NCBI GenBank assembly: GCA_902362375.1
Contig: CABIVS010000006.1
Span: forward strand, 1 to 64,000
Length of the DNA stretch: 64,000 bases
Direction: 5' to 3'
From: Bacteroidaceae bacterium
GTDB taxonomy: Bacteria > Bacteroidota > Bacteroidia > Bacteroidales > Bacteroidaceae
Shown here: piece by piece, positions 18,370-25,824 of the stretch
Position numbering within the stretch: position 1 is the first letter of the stretch
Layout of the letters: each line of letters begins with the position of its first letter
The notes under the pieces: generated by a model
What the model was told of the DNA's origin: nothing
Databases searched by the model: none
Seen by the model: only the letters and a program-made list of their open reading frames with translations
Position numbers and translations under genes: made by a program

Positions 18370-19446
18370 ATGATAATAATAAACGCAAGGTTTTTGACTC
18401 AGAAATTAACTGGTGTACAGCGGTTTGCTATTGAACTTTGTTTGCAAATGAAAGAAAGATTCGGTGGTGATGTACAGTTTGTTGTACCTTATAATATTAT
18501 TCATACAGAGATAGCTGAACAATTGGGGGCAGTCGTTATAGGAAAAAAGAAAGGCCATCTTTGGGAACAGATAGATTTACCAATCTATTTGAAGACTAAA
18601 GGTAGTCCTATACTTATATGTCTGGGAAATACAGCACCTGTTTTTTATCATAATAAAATTTCAACACTGCATGATATTATGTTCATACGCTATCCTAAAA
18701 CATTCTCATTTAAATTTAGGATGCTATATAGGATTCTCATACCAAGAGTGTTACATACCTCAAAGCATATTTTTACAGTAAGCGATTTTTCTAAGAAAGA
18801 AATATGTGATTACTATAACGTTAATCCGAATAAAGTCGCAATTATTTATAATGCGGTAAATGGAATGTTTCATCATATAACTGATAATGTGTTAGGTAAG
18901 GAAAAGTATTTGATTACAGTTTCAAGTTTTAAAGAGAATAAGAATTTTATTATGGCATATAAGGCATTTAAATTAGCTCAAAAATATGTAGAAGGCTTGA
19001 AATTATATATAATTGGTGATGTTAAAACAGGAAGTTTTAATAATATGGATGTCCTTGTTTCTCAGTTGCAACAAGATAAAGATGTAGTATTGTTGGGGCG
19101 TGTGGCGGATACTGAACTTATAAAATTTTATAGTAACGCTATGGCTTTTGTTTTTCCTTCATTTTATGAGGGATTTGGGATACCTGTGCTTGAAGCACAA
19201 GCTTGTGGATGTCCTGTTATTTCGAGTGATTCTTCGGCTTTGCTTGAGGTGTTAGGTGATAGTGCAATATTGTGTAATTCAAATAAAGAAAATGATTTTG
19301 CTAAAGCTATAATAAAAATTGCTCAAGATAAGATAATGTCAGAATATCTAGTTCGTAGAGGATACGAGAATGTAAAACGTTTTTCGTGGGGAAGGAGTGC
19401 GGAATATATCAGGGATATTATAAAATCATATGATGATGAATATTGA
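18370..19446 (+). CDS. Family 4 (GT-B) glycosyltransferase
   Basis: This 358-aa protein starts IINARFLTQKLTGVQRFAIEL, the opening seen in mannosyltransferase-like GT4 enzymes of O-antigen loci. The donor domain includes YLITVSSFKENKNF, VFPSFYEGFGIPVLEAQACGCPVI (with E-G-F-G-I-P and the following glutamate as the nucleotide-sugar site) and SDSSALLEVLGDSA. It is the last gene of the strongly AT-rich block. The specificity is not readable beyond GT4. Confidence 0.92.
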   Translation: MIIINARFLTQKLTGVQRFAIELCLQMKERFGGDVQFVVPYNIIHTEIAEQLGAVVIGKKKGHLWEQIDLPIYLKTKGSPILICLGNTAPVFYHNKISTLHDIMFIRYPKTFSFKFRMLYRILIPRVLHTSKHIFTVSDFSKKEICDYYNVNPNKVAIIYNAVNGMFHHITDNVLGKEKYLITVSSFKENKNFIMAYKAFKLAQKYVEGLKLYIIGDVKTGSFNNMDVLVSQLQQDKDVVLLGRVADTELIKFYSNAMAFVFPSFYEGFGIPVLEAQACGCPVISSDSSALLEVLGDSAILCNSNKENDFAKAIIKIAQDKIMSEYLVRRGYENVKRFSWGRSAEYIRDIIKSYDDEY

Positions 19447-19746
19447 ATACTTCAATGTTTTAATAATATTATCATTTGGATATTTTTTTAGGGGGATGAG
19501 GATTCTGATGACTATAATAAATACCTTTGGTATGAAGGAGAGGGAGTATATATTTTCCAGTATACTTTGGAAATGCCAATTTGATTTTAGCGACTTAAAG
19601 TAATTTATTTTGCAAGAATGAAAAGTTGTAGTCAAGTATTGTTCTGTGAAAATAAATATGTTTAGTGAAGTACATAAAGTGATAAAGGAAAAAGTGATTT
19701 ATGAGATATTTTCTATCGCTTTAAAATATTATTGCACTTATTAAAT
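19447..19746. other. AT-rich gap between capsule genes, possible junction
   Basis: These 300 bases hold no convincing gene. A 35-codon + strand frame from an ATG at 19497 (MRILMTIINTFG...) has no recognisable motif. The position is where base composition shifts from the very AT-rich variable block to the more balanced closing genes, so it may be an old recombination junction or contain a promoter for the GT4 gene downstream. Confidence 0.4.
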
Positions 19747-20868
19747 ATGAAAGTTGCTATTATTCAAGAATGGTTAGTAACCGTTGGCGGTTCAGATAAA
19801 GTAGTCAAAGCTATTGCGGATGTATTTCCTGCCGCAGATATTTACACCTTAGTTGCTAAAAAACAAGTTTGTGACGAATTAGGGATTGACTGGAATAAAG
19901 TCCATACATCATTCATTCAGAAGTTGCCTTTAGGGGTAAAGAAGCATAGGATGTATTTGCCTATATTTCCGTTTGCAATAGAACAGTTTGATTTACGGGG
20001 ATATGATGTGATTATATCATCTTCTCATGCTGTTGCCAAAGGAGTTTTAACCAAAGCGGATCAACTGCATATTTGTTATTGTCATTCTCCTATTCGTTAT
20101 GTGTGGGATATGTATCATGAATACTTGGAAGAATCGGGGTTGACAAAAGGCTTGAAAGGATATCTGGCTAAATATATGCTTCACCGTATTCGTAAATGGG
20201 ATTTGATATCCAGCTTCCGGGTTGACTGTTTTATAAGTAATTCCGATTATGTGGGACGTCGAATTCAGGAGACTTATAGGCGGGATTCTGTAACAATTCA
20301 CCCTAATATTGATATTTCTAACTTTGATTTGTGCGTAGAGAAAGAAGATTTCTATTTAACTAGTAGTCGTTTGGTGGGATATAAGAAAATAGATCTTATT
20401 GTCGAAGCTTTTAGTCGTATGCCTAATAAAAAGCTGGTTGTGATTGGTGGAGGTCCTAATTTGGAAAAGATACGCAAGATTGCCGGGCATAATGTAACTG
20501 TCATGGGATATCAGTCATTTGCCGTACTAAAAGAAAAGATGCAGAAAGCTAAAGCCTTTGTTTTTGCAGCAGATGAGGATTTTGGTATGATTCCGATCGA
20601 AGCGCAATCATGTGGGACTCCTGTTATTGCTTATGGCAGGGGAGGTTCTTTGGAAACAGTAAAAGAAGGAGTAACAGGTCTTTTCTTTTATGAACAAACT
20701 GTAGATTCGATTATTGATGCAGTAGAAAGATTTGAAAAACTAGAAACACCGTTTGATCCTAAAATAATACGTAACCATGCGGAGACTTTTTCGGAAGAAC
20801 GTTTTAAGAAGGAAATAAAGGAGTTTGTAGAGTTAAAATATAATGAATTTAATCATCTAGTGAAATGA
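19747..20868 (+). CDS. Family 4 (GT-B) glycosyltransferase
   Basis: This 373-aa transferase begins MKVAIIQEWLVTVGGSDKVVKAIADVFP, the glycine-rich GT4 acceptor-domain start. ATG 19747 is chosen so that this strand is N-terminal. HICYCHSPIRYVWDMYHEYLE is a typical GT4 segment, and the donor domain has SSRLVGYKKIDLIVEAF, FGMIPIEAQSCGTPVIAYGRGG and ETVKEGVTG. It overlaps the epimerase gene by 4 bp. Being less AT-rich than the preceding block, it may belong to a more conserved closing part of the locus. Confidence 0.92.
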   Translation: MKVAIIQEWLVTVGGSDKVVKAIADVFPAADIYTLVAKKQVCDELGIDWNKVHTSFIQKLPLGVKKHRMYLPIFPFAIEQFDLRGYDVIISSSHAVAKGVLTKADQLHICYCHSPIRYVWDMYHEYLEESGLTKGLKGYLAKYMLHRIRKWDLISSFRVDCFISNSDYVGRRIQETYRRDSVTIHPNIDISNFDLCVEKEDFYLTSSRLVGYKKIDLIVEAFSRMPNKKLVVIGGGPNLEKIRKIAGHNVTVMGYQSFAVLKEKMQKAKAFVFAADEDFGMIPIEAQSCGTPVIAYGRGGSLETVKEGVTGLFFYEQTVDSIIDAVERFEKLETPFDPKIIRNHAETFSEERFKKEIKEFVELKYNEFNHLVK

Positions 20869-21833
20869 GTCATTTTATATTTGGCGGTTCCGGTTTTATC
20901 GGTACGCACCTTATTGCTCTAATTGATAATTTATATCCGGGTACAAGAATATACAATTTGGATATCGTGGAGAATAACCATGAAGGTAAATCTACATATA
21001 TCAATTGTGATGTTCGTTCTGAAATAAACATTGATATTCCCGTTACTTCCGAAGACGTTATCTTTAACTTTGCAGCCGTTCATCGTACCCCGGGACATCC
21101 GGACCAGGCTTATTTTGAGACGAATATTCGTGGTGCAGAGAATGTATGTGCTTTTGCCGAGAAGTTCGGGGTAAAGAGAATCGTTTTTACTAGTTCCATA
21201 GCCCCTTATGGTGCAGCTGAAGATTTGAAAACAGAAAAGACGCTTCCCACACCGAACACGCCTTATGGAATTTCTAAATTAGTGGCTGAAAAAATACATG
21301 CGATTTGGCAGGCAAAAAAAACGAACGAACGGCAACTTACTATTGTTCGTCCGGGTGTGGTATTCGGTAAAGGGGAAAATGGTAACTTTACCCGTTTGTA
21401 TTGGGGTATCCGTGGTGGTAAGTTCTTCTATCCAGGCCGTAAAGATACGATTAAAGCTTGCATTTATGTGAAAGAATTGGTTCGCTTTATGCTTTACCGG
21501 TTGGAGAATCATAGCGAAGGAGTAGAGTTATATAACTGTACATTTGAACCGGCTTTTACTATCGAGCAAATAGTCGAAACAATGAAAAAGGTTACGGGAC
21601 TACAACGTGCCATTGTTAAGGTGCCGGGAAGTCTTCTAATGACAGTTGCAAGTATTGTCGGTCCGTTAGGGGGAAAAGCTTTAGGTATTTGTCCGGCTCG
21701 TGTAAAGAAATTAATGATCTCTACTAATATATGCGGAAAGAAATTGGCTGATTCAGGTTATAAGTTTCATTATACATTTGAGGAAGCAATTAAGGATTGG
21801 TATAGAGATAATGATAATCTGTATTTGAGATGA
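20865..21833 (+). CDS. NAD-dependent epimerase/dehydratase
   Basis: This 322-aa extended-SDR enzyme has an intact Rossmann motif (GGSGFIGTHL near residue 6), a serine strand (IVFTSSIAPYG) and the catalytic Y-G-I-S-K in NTPYGISKLVAEKI. It should act on a nucleotide sugar used in the repeat unit; 4-epimerisation is most usual but not demonstrated. It is the last gene of the polysaccharide locus. A small hairpin at 21888-21903 and the tandem structured elements follow. Confidence 0.9.
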   Translation: MSHFIFGGSGFIGTHLIALIDNLYPGTRIYNLDIVENNHEGKSTYINCDVRSEINIDIPVTSEDVIFNFAAVHRTPGHPDQAYFETNIRGAENVCAFAEKFGVKRIVFTSSIAPYGAAEDLKTEKTLPTPNTPYGISKLVAEKIHAIWQAKKTNERQLTIVRPGVVFGKGENGNFTRLYWGIRGGKFFYPGRKDTIKACIYVKELVRFMLYRLENHSEGVELYNCTFEPAFTIEQIVETMKKVTGLQRAIVKVPGSLLMTVASIVGPLGGKALGICPARVKKLMISTNICGKKLADSGYKFHYTFEEAIKDWYRDNDNLYLR

Positions 21834-21922
21834 CTTTTCTGAAATAAATTGGGTATATAATAAATGTTGAATATGTTGAGATGTAATAAACACGTGAGTG
21901 TTTCGTATGTGAGATGAAAAAA

Positions 21923-22079
21923 ATGTAGGTCCCTAGCTTCATGCTGTAAAGGCATGATTCTCCTACATTGTGGATTGGAAATCGTACGACGGTACATTTC
22001 TAATTTACGCCCTGACATCGGAGGTTAAAGCCGATGTGAATTTCCCACTATATCAACTGTCTGTGAAGATCGTTGATAT
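21923..22079 (+). ncRNA. Structured RNA candidate, copy 1 of a tandem pair
   Basis: Four consecutive hairpins can be drawn: H1 outer arms 21923-21929/21962-21968 (ATGTAGG/CCTACAT) with inner arms 21939-21944/21952-21957; H2 21975-21982/21996-22003 extended by GTAC/GTAC; H3 22015-22021/22031-22037 (ACATCGG/CCGATGT); H4 22050-22057/22072-22079 (ATATCAAC/GTTGATAT) with a 14-nt loop. The same order, loops and stems recur 192 bases downstream with changed but still pairing bases. G-T pairs occur in the + strand reading, which would be A-C mismatches on the minus strand, so the + strand is the likely RNA. I do not recognise the family. Confidence 0.65.
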
Positions 22080-22114
22080 TTAAAATGAATCACAAACTAT
22101 AATTATAAAAGAAT

Positions 22115-22277
22115 ATGTAGGTCCCTAGATTCATGATAAACTCATGAAATCCCTACATTTTGCAGGTTAGAAATCGTACAGCGGTATATTTCTAACTTAG
22201 CCCTCATATTGGTTTAAAAACTGATATGTATCTATATGTGAAATATACCAACTGTCTGTGAGGATCGTTGGTATATT
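22115..22277 (+). ncRNA. Structured RNA candidate, copy 2 of a tandem pair
   Basis: H1 outer arms 22115-22121/22152-22158 are unchanged from copy 1, while the inner arms 22130-22136/22142-22148 are now TTCATGA/TCATGAA. H2 is 22166-22174/22188-22196 (GTTAGAAAT/ATTTCTAAC), H3 22205-22212/22221-22228 (CATATTGG/CTGATATG, with T-G and G-T pairs), and H4 22242-22252/22267-22277 (11 bp). The H4 loop TGTCTGTGAGGATC differs from copy 1 at one base. TCCCTAG in H1 and the ATCGTAC strand of H2 are also kept. The final hairpin is followed by T6 at 22279-22284, so this copy may end in a terminator. Function unknown. Confidence 0.65.
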
Positions 22278-22405
22278 ATTTTTTAGATGGTTAAAGAATA
22301 CAAAAAAAGAGCAAACTTGCATGATTCCTAAATCTTTCCAGAATCTGTATCGTTATTTGCTGTATGAAACGAAAGTATAGTATTAACGCTAAAAGAATAA
22401 CGATT

Positions 22406-22852
22406 ATGAAGAAAATTCTATCTTTACTTGTGTTGGCTATTGTAGCCGTACAATTCTCATTCGCAAAAGATGTGATTACAAAAGACATGAATCAGTTACC
22501 GCTTCCGGCACGTAATTTTATCAATAGCAATTTTACGAAACCAGAGGTGGCTCATATCAAGATTGATAAGGATATGATGGAGTCTACCAAGTATGAAGTG
22601 GTATTGATGGATGGTACGGAAATTGATTTTGACAGTAAAGGCAACTGGGAAGAAGTAAGTGCAAAGAAAGGACAGGTTGTTCCTGTTAGTATTATTCCGG
22701 GATTTGCTGTCAATTATTTGAAGTCTCATAATTTTGTAAATGAGGGAGTGACCAAAGTGGAACGTGACCGTAAAGGATATGAAATAGAATTGTCTACCGG
22801 ACTTTCTTTCAAATTTGATAAGAAGGGAAAGTTTATCAAGGCTGATGATTAA
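22406..22852 (+). CDS. Secreted PepSY-like (DUF2874) protein
   Basis: This is a 148-aa exported protein. ATG 22406 is chosen because [22 protein letters not shown] is a complete signal peptide; the longer frame from 22364 would put a basic tail in front. The mature part contains two similar units, [26 protein letters not shown] and [25 protein letters not shown], each followed by a strand of the type D-G-T-E-I-D-F-D or G-L-S-F-K-F-D. That is the duplicated PepSY-like fold. Such small periplasmic proteins are common in Bacteroides; their ligand is unknown. The neighbouring gene encodes a lipoprotein of the same type. Confidence 0.85.
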   Translation: MKKILSLLVLAIVAVQFSFAKDVITKDMNQLPLPARNFINSNFTKPEVAHIKIDKDMMESTKYEVVLMDGTEIDFDSKGNWEEVSAKKGQVVPVSIIPGFAVNYLKSHNFVNEGVTKVERDRKGYEIELSTGLSFKFDKKGKFIKADD

Positions 22853-22892
22853 TTGAAGATTTGTGATAATAGACCTAAACAAGAAGATAGCT

Positions 22893-23393
22893 ATGTGGAG
22901 ATTTAAGTTTGGCGCTTGGGCAGTGGTATTGATGATGACTGCTCTTTTGTTTGGCGCATGTGATAATGACGATGATGATACTTTTGTTCCGCCCAGTAAT
23001 ATTACAGAAGCCTTAAAACAGGTATATCCGGCTGCCCAGAATGTAGAATGGGAGATGAAAGGTGCCTATTATGTAGCTGACTGCTGGGTAAGCAATGACG
23101 AACTGGAGGTCTGGTTTGATGCTAATGCCAATTGGGTGATGACGGAAAATGAACTGAATAGCATAGATCAGCTCGTACCGGCTGTTTACACCGCTTTCAT
23201 GGATTCTAAATATAATGCATGGGTAGTGACGGATGTGTATGTGTTGACTTTTCCACAAAATCCGATGGAATCTGTGATTCAGGTGAAGCAAGGTAGTCAA
23301 CGCTATGCGCTTTATTTCTCACAGGAAGGCGGATTGCTACATGAAAAAGATATTAGCAATGGAGATGATACAAATTGGCCGCCGACTGAATAG
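22893..23393 (+). CDS. PepSY-like lipoprotein
   Basis: This is a 166-aa lipoprotein. ATG 22893 gives MWRFKFGAWAVVLMMTALLFGACDN, with the lipobox L-F-G-A-C and a run of acidic residues after the cysteine, the usual Bacteroides surface-lipoprotein export signal. ITEALKQVYPAAQNVEWEMKG and VYTAFMDSKYNAWVVTDV resemble the half-units of the gene before. It probably shares a transcript with that gene, 40 bp away, ending at the strong hairpin at 23415-23445. Confidence 0.82.
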   Translation: MWRFKFGAWAVVLMMTALLFGACDNDDDDTFVPPSNITEALKQVYPAAQNVEWEMKGAYYVADCWVSNDELEVWFDANANWVMTENELNSIDQLVPAVYTAFMDSKYNAWVVTDVYVLTFPQNPMESVIQVKQGSQRYALYFSQEGGLLHEKDISNGDDTNWPPTE

Positions 23394-23414
23394 TTTTTAA
23401 TCATAAAAATCAAA

Positions 23415-23445
23415 ACGGGCTATTCCTTTCATAGAAATAGCCCGT
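23415..23445. terminator. Bidirectional terminator
   Basis: A perfect 10-bp stem ACGGGCTATT/AATAGCCCGT with an 11-base loop is followed by a T-rich tract on the + strand and by an A-rich flank that serves the minus strand. It lies between the convergent PepSY-like lipoprotein gene and the serine ammonia-lyase gene and can end both. Confidence 0.85.
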
Positions 23446-23457
23446 TGTTTTTTATAA

Positions 23458-24666
23458 TTACATTTGTTTATAATCCTTAGCTAATCCTCCTTCACTTGTT
23501 TCTTTGTAAAGTGATGGAAGGTCGTGTCCGGTCTGTTTCATTACTTGCACTACTTTATCGAAAGAGACACGGTGCATACCATCGGTGAAAGCTGAATAAA
23601 GATTTGCATCCAGCGCACGTGCGGCAGCGTATGCATTTCGTTCGATACAGGGAATTTGTACCAATCCGCATACCGGGTCGCAAGTCATTCCCAGATGGTG
23701 TTCCAATCCCATTTCTGCTGCATACTCAATTTGTGCCGGGCTACCTCCAAATAATTGATTGGCGGCAGCCGAAGCCATTGCGCAGGCGACGCCTACTTCT
23801 CCCTGGCAACCTACTTCTGCTCCGGAAATAGATGCATTGAATTTGACAATGTTGCCAAACAATCCGGCAGTGGCTAATGCACGTAGAATGCGCATATCAC
23901 TGAAATCACGGCTTTTCTGGAGATGATATAATACGGCAGGCATCACTCCGCAGGAACCACAGGTAGGAGCGGTCACTATTTTTCCACCGGAAGCATTTTC
24001 TTCACTTACTGCCAAAGCATAAGAAAAGACAAGTCCTCTGGATTGCAGGGATTGTTTGTATCCGGTAGCGCGTATATAGTAGGTGGAGGCTTTTCGTCTA
24101 AGATTTAGTGGGCCGGGAAGTACTCCTTCCGCTTCCAGTCCACGGTGAATGGCATCTTTCATGGTGCCCCATACTTCAGCCAGGTAATCCCATATATCTT
24201 CTTCCTCACATTCCTTCACGTATTCCCAATAACTTTTTCCGGTATCCTCACACCATTGGAGTATTTCGGTCATGTTTTCCATGCCATATACATCGGGGCT
24301 TTCGATAGTTGGATTATCATTATTTTCTGCCAGTGCACCGCCACCAATACTGTAAACTGTCCAGTTCTCAAGCACTTTATTATTGTTATCCAAAGCCGCA
24401 AATGCCATTCCGTTCGGATGGAACGGTAGAAAGACTTTGGGTTGCCATACAATTTCTACTGGTGCAGTGGGCTGTAAGGTGTCTATAATGGCTACATCCG
24501 TCATGTGTCCTTTACCGGTAGCGGCTAAACTGCCGTAAAGGGTGACTTTAAAAGATGCAGCATCCTGATGACGTTCCAAAAACATTTCGGCAGCTTTGCG
24601 CGGTCCCATAGTGTGGCTACTGGAAGGTCCTGTGCCTATCCTGTATAGCTCTTTAATCGATTTCAT
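23458..24666 (-). CDS. sdaA: L-serine ammonia-lyase, single-chain iron-sulfur type
   Basis: This enzyme deaminates L-serine to pyruvate and ammonia in the cytoplasm, using an oxygen-sensitive 4Fe-4S cluster. The 402-aa chain fuses the beta part (IKELYRIGTGPSSSHTMGPRKAAE, the conserved start) with the alpha part (TAPTCGSCGVMPAVLYHLQ, NASISGAEVGCQGEVG, GMTCDPVCGLVQIPCIERN). The cysteines in those three segments are the expected cluster ligands. The start MKSIKELYRIG at 24666 is preferred to a longer frame that overlaps corA. It follows corA by 19 bp and probably shares its transcript. Confidence 0.95.
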   Translation of the reverse strand: MKSIKELYRIGTGPSSSHTMGPRKAAEMFLERHQDAASFKVTLYGSLAATGKGHMTDVAIIDTLQPTAPVEIVWQPKVFLPFHPNGMAFAALDNNNKVLENWTVYSIGGGALAENNDNPTIESPDVYGMENMTEILQWCEDTGKSYWEYVKECEEEDIWDYLAEVWGTMKDAIHRGLEAEGVLPGPLNLRRKASTYYIRATGYKQSLQSRGLVFSYALAVSEENASGGKIVTAPTCGSCGVMPAVLYHLQKSRDFSDMRILRALATAGLFGNIVKFNASISGAEVGCQGEVGVACAMASAAANQLFGGSPAQIEYAAEMGLEHHLGMTCDPVCGLVQIPCIERNAYAAARALDANLYSAFTDGMHRVSFDKVVQVMKQTGHDLPSLYKETSEGGLAKDYKQM

Positions 24667-24685
24667 GACTGATGATGTGTTTTTG

Positions 24686-25738
24686 TTAATACCATTTCTT
24701 TTTTCTGAAGTACAAATATACAATAATACCGATAATTGCCATTACAATCCAGGCAAATAAATACCCGTACTGCCATTCCAGTTCCGGCATCCATTTGTAA
24801 TTCATTCCCCATACTCCAACCAGAAATGTCAAAGGAATGAAAATTGTGGATACGATGGTCAGTCTCTTCATGATATCGTTCATACGCAAATCATTGTTGG
24901 AGATATAAAGATCGACTAATGAAGAAAGGGTTTCCCGACAGATTTCGATGGTTTGTAATACAAATTGTAGGTGGTCGTTTACATCATTGAAAAAGGCGCG
25001 GTTCACTTTATGGATGAGCAGGTTTTCTGCCCTCAGTAGCTTTATATATTGTTCTTTCAAGGGGAGGATTGCTTTTTTCATTAGCATATATTGGCGTCGT
25101 AATGCCTGAATCTGGATACCGATGTCATCTCCGTTGGTGATAGTAAGCAGTTCCTCTTCCAAATCTTCGAGTGCGTCATCGATGGAAGAGATGGTTGAAA
25201 TATAGTTTCCCATCACGCTGTTGAGCAGTACGCTAAGCAGATAATCTGTTTGACGACTGCGTATCTTCAGGACATCATTACGCAAGGCTGAACTGATATC
25301 ATCGAAGAAATCAGTTTCTTTTTCGAGGAAAGTCAGTACATAATTATTTCCTATGATAAGGCAGACTTGCTGTTGGAGCAGTTCGTCCAGTTCATTTTCT
25401 TCTTTATGTTCGTTCGGATAGAATATCTTTAAGATCAGGACAATGTATTTATCATGCTCTTCTATCTTGGTCGGATGATCCGCATTTAATATATCCTGTA
25501 AGACAAGGAAGTCTATTTCGAAATGACTGCAGATTTCCCGGATAGTTTCTGTATTTTTCATTCCGTGTATCTGTAGCCAATTGATTTGATCATTGTTTAG
25601 CGTACCTTTGATGGCCTGAAAAGTATCACTAGAGCTTTCCTGTATCTCGGTAGCATTGTAAGTACAAAGATGTAAATGGGTAGGAGTAAGACTTTCTCCT
25701 GTGTAAATAAGCTTTTCGCTTAACAGATTATTCTTCAT
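24686..25738 (-). CDS. corA: CorA magnesium/cobalt transporter
   Basis: This is a 350-aa pentameric ion channel of the inner membrane. A long cytoplasmic N-terminal domain is followed by the stalk helix (about residues 235-285) and two C-terminal membrane helices. The signature GMN appears in VGVWGMNYKWMPELEW between the helices, and the protein ends with a basic FRKKKWY tail. The ATG at 25738 lies about 32 bp past a -7 element on the minus strand. Confidence 0.95.
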   Translation of the reverse strand: MKNNLLSEKLIYTGESLTPTHLHLCTYNATEIQESSSDTFQAIKGTLNNDQINWLQIHGMKNTETIREICSHFEIDFLVLQDILNADHPTKIEEHDKYIVLILKIFYPNEHKEENELDELLQQQVCLIIGNNYVLTFLEKETDFFDDISSALRNDVLKIRSRQTDYLLSVLLNSVMGNYISTISSIDDALEDLEEELLTITNGDDIGIQIQALRRQYMLMKKAILPLKEQYIKLLRAENLLIHKVNRAFFNDVNDHLQFVLQTIEICRETLSSLVDLYISNNDLRMNDIMKRLTIVSTIFIPLTFLVGVWGMNYKWMPELEWQYGYLFAWIVMAIIGIIVYLYFRKKKWY

Positions 25739-25752
25739 GCTTTATTCTCGTT

Positions 25753-25789
25753 TTAGAAAACCACTGTAACAAAGGTAGTGGTTTTCTAA
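25753..25789 (-). terminator. mutS2 terminator hairpin
   Basis: A perfect 13-bp stem TTAGAAAACCACT/AGTGGTTTTCTAA with an 11-base loop lies 36 bp beyond the mutS2 stop. On the minus strand it continues into an A/C-rich tract rather than a clean T run, so termination strength is uncertain. The corA promoter -7 element sits in its loop. Confidence 0.55.
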
Positions 25790-25800
25790 ATGAGAACAAG
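25770..25800 (-). promoter_or_regulatory. corA promoter of the Bacteroides type
   Basis: On the minus strand, CTTG, 19 bases, then TACCTTTG matches the Bacteroides sigma-ABfr pattern (TTTG-N19-TAnnTTTG) with one mismatch. The -7 box lies inside the loop of the mutS2 terminator hairpin, and the corA start is about 32 bp downstream. Confidence 0.6.
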
Positions 25801-25824
25801 TTCTTTGAACGTTTTGTTTACGTG

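Larger units (their letters stand above)
21834..22405. other. Gene-free region holding tandem structured elements
   Basis: No gene is supported in these 572 bases. A 6-bp hairpin (AAACAC/GTGTTT, 21888-21903) could end the capsule transcript. Two copies of a four-hairpin sequence at a 192-base period follow. After the second copy there is a T6 run, and then about 120 bases of plain leader to the first PepSY-like gene. Confidence 0.8.

Noticed and set aside
19497..19604. Small 35-codon gene in the capsule gap
   Set aside because: There is no ribosome site, motif or similarity to neighbours; short open frames are common in such AT-rich DNA.
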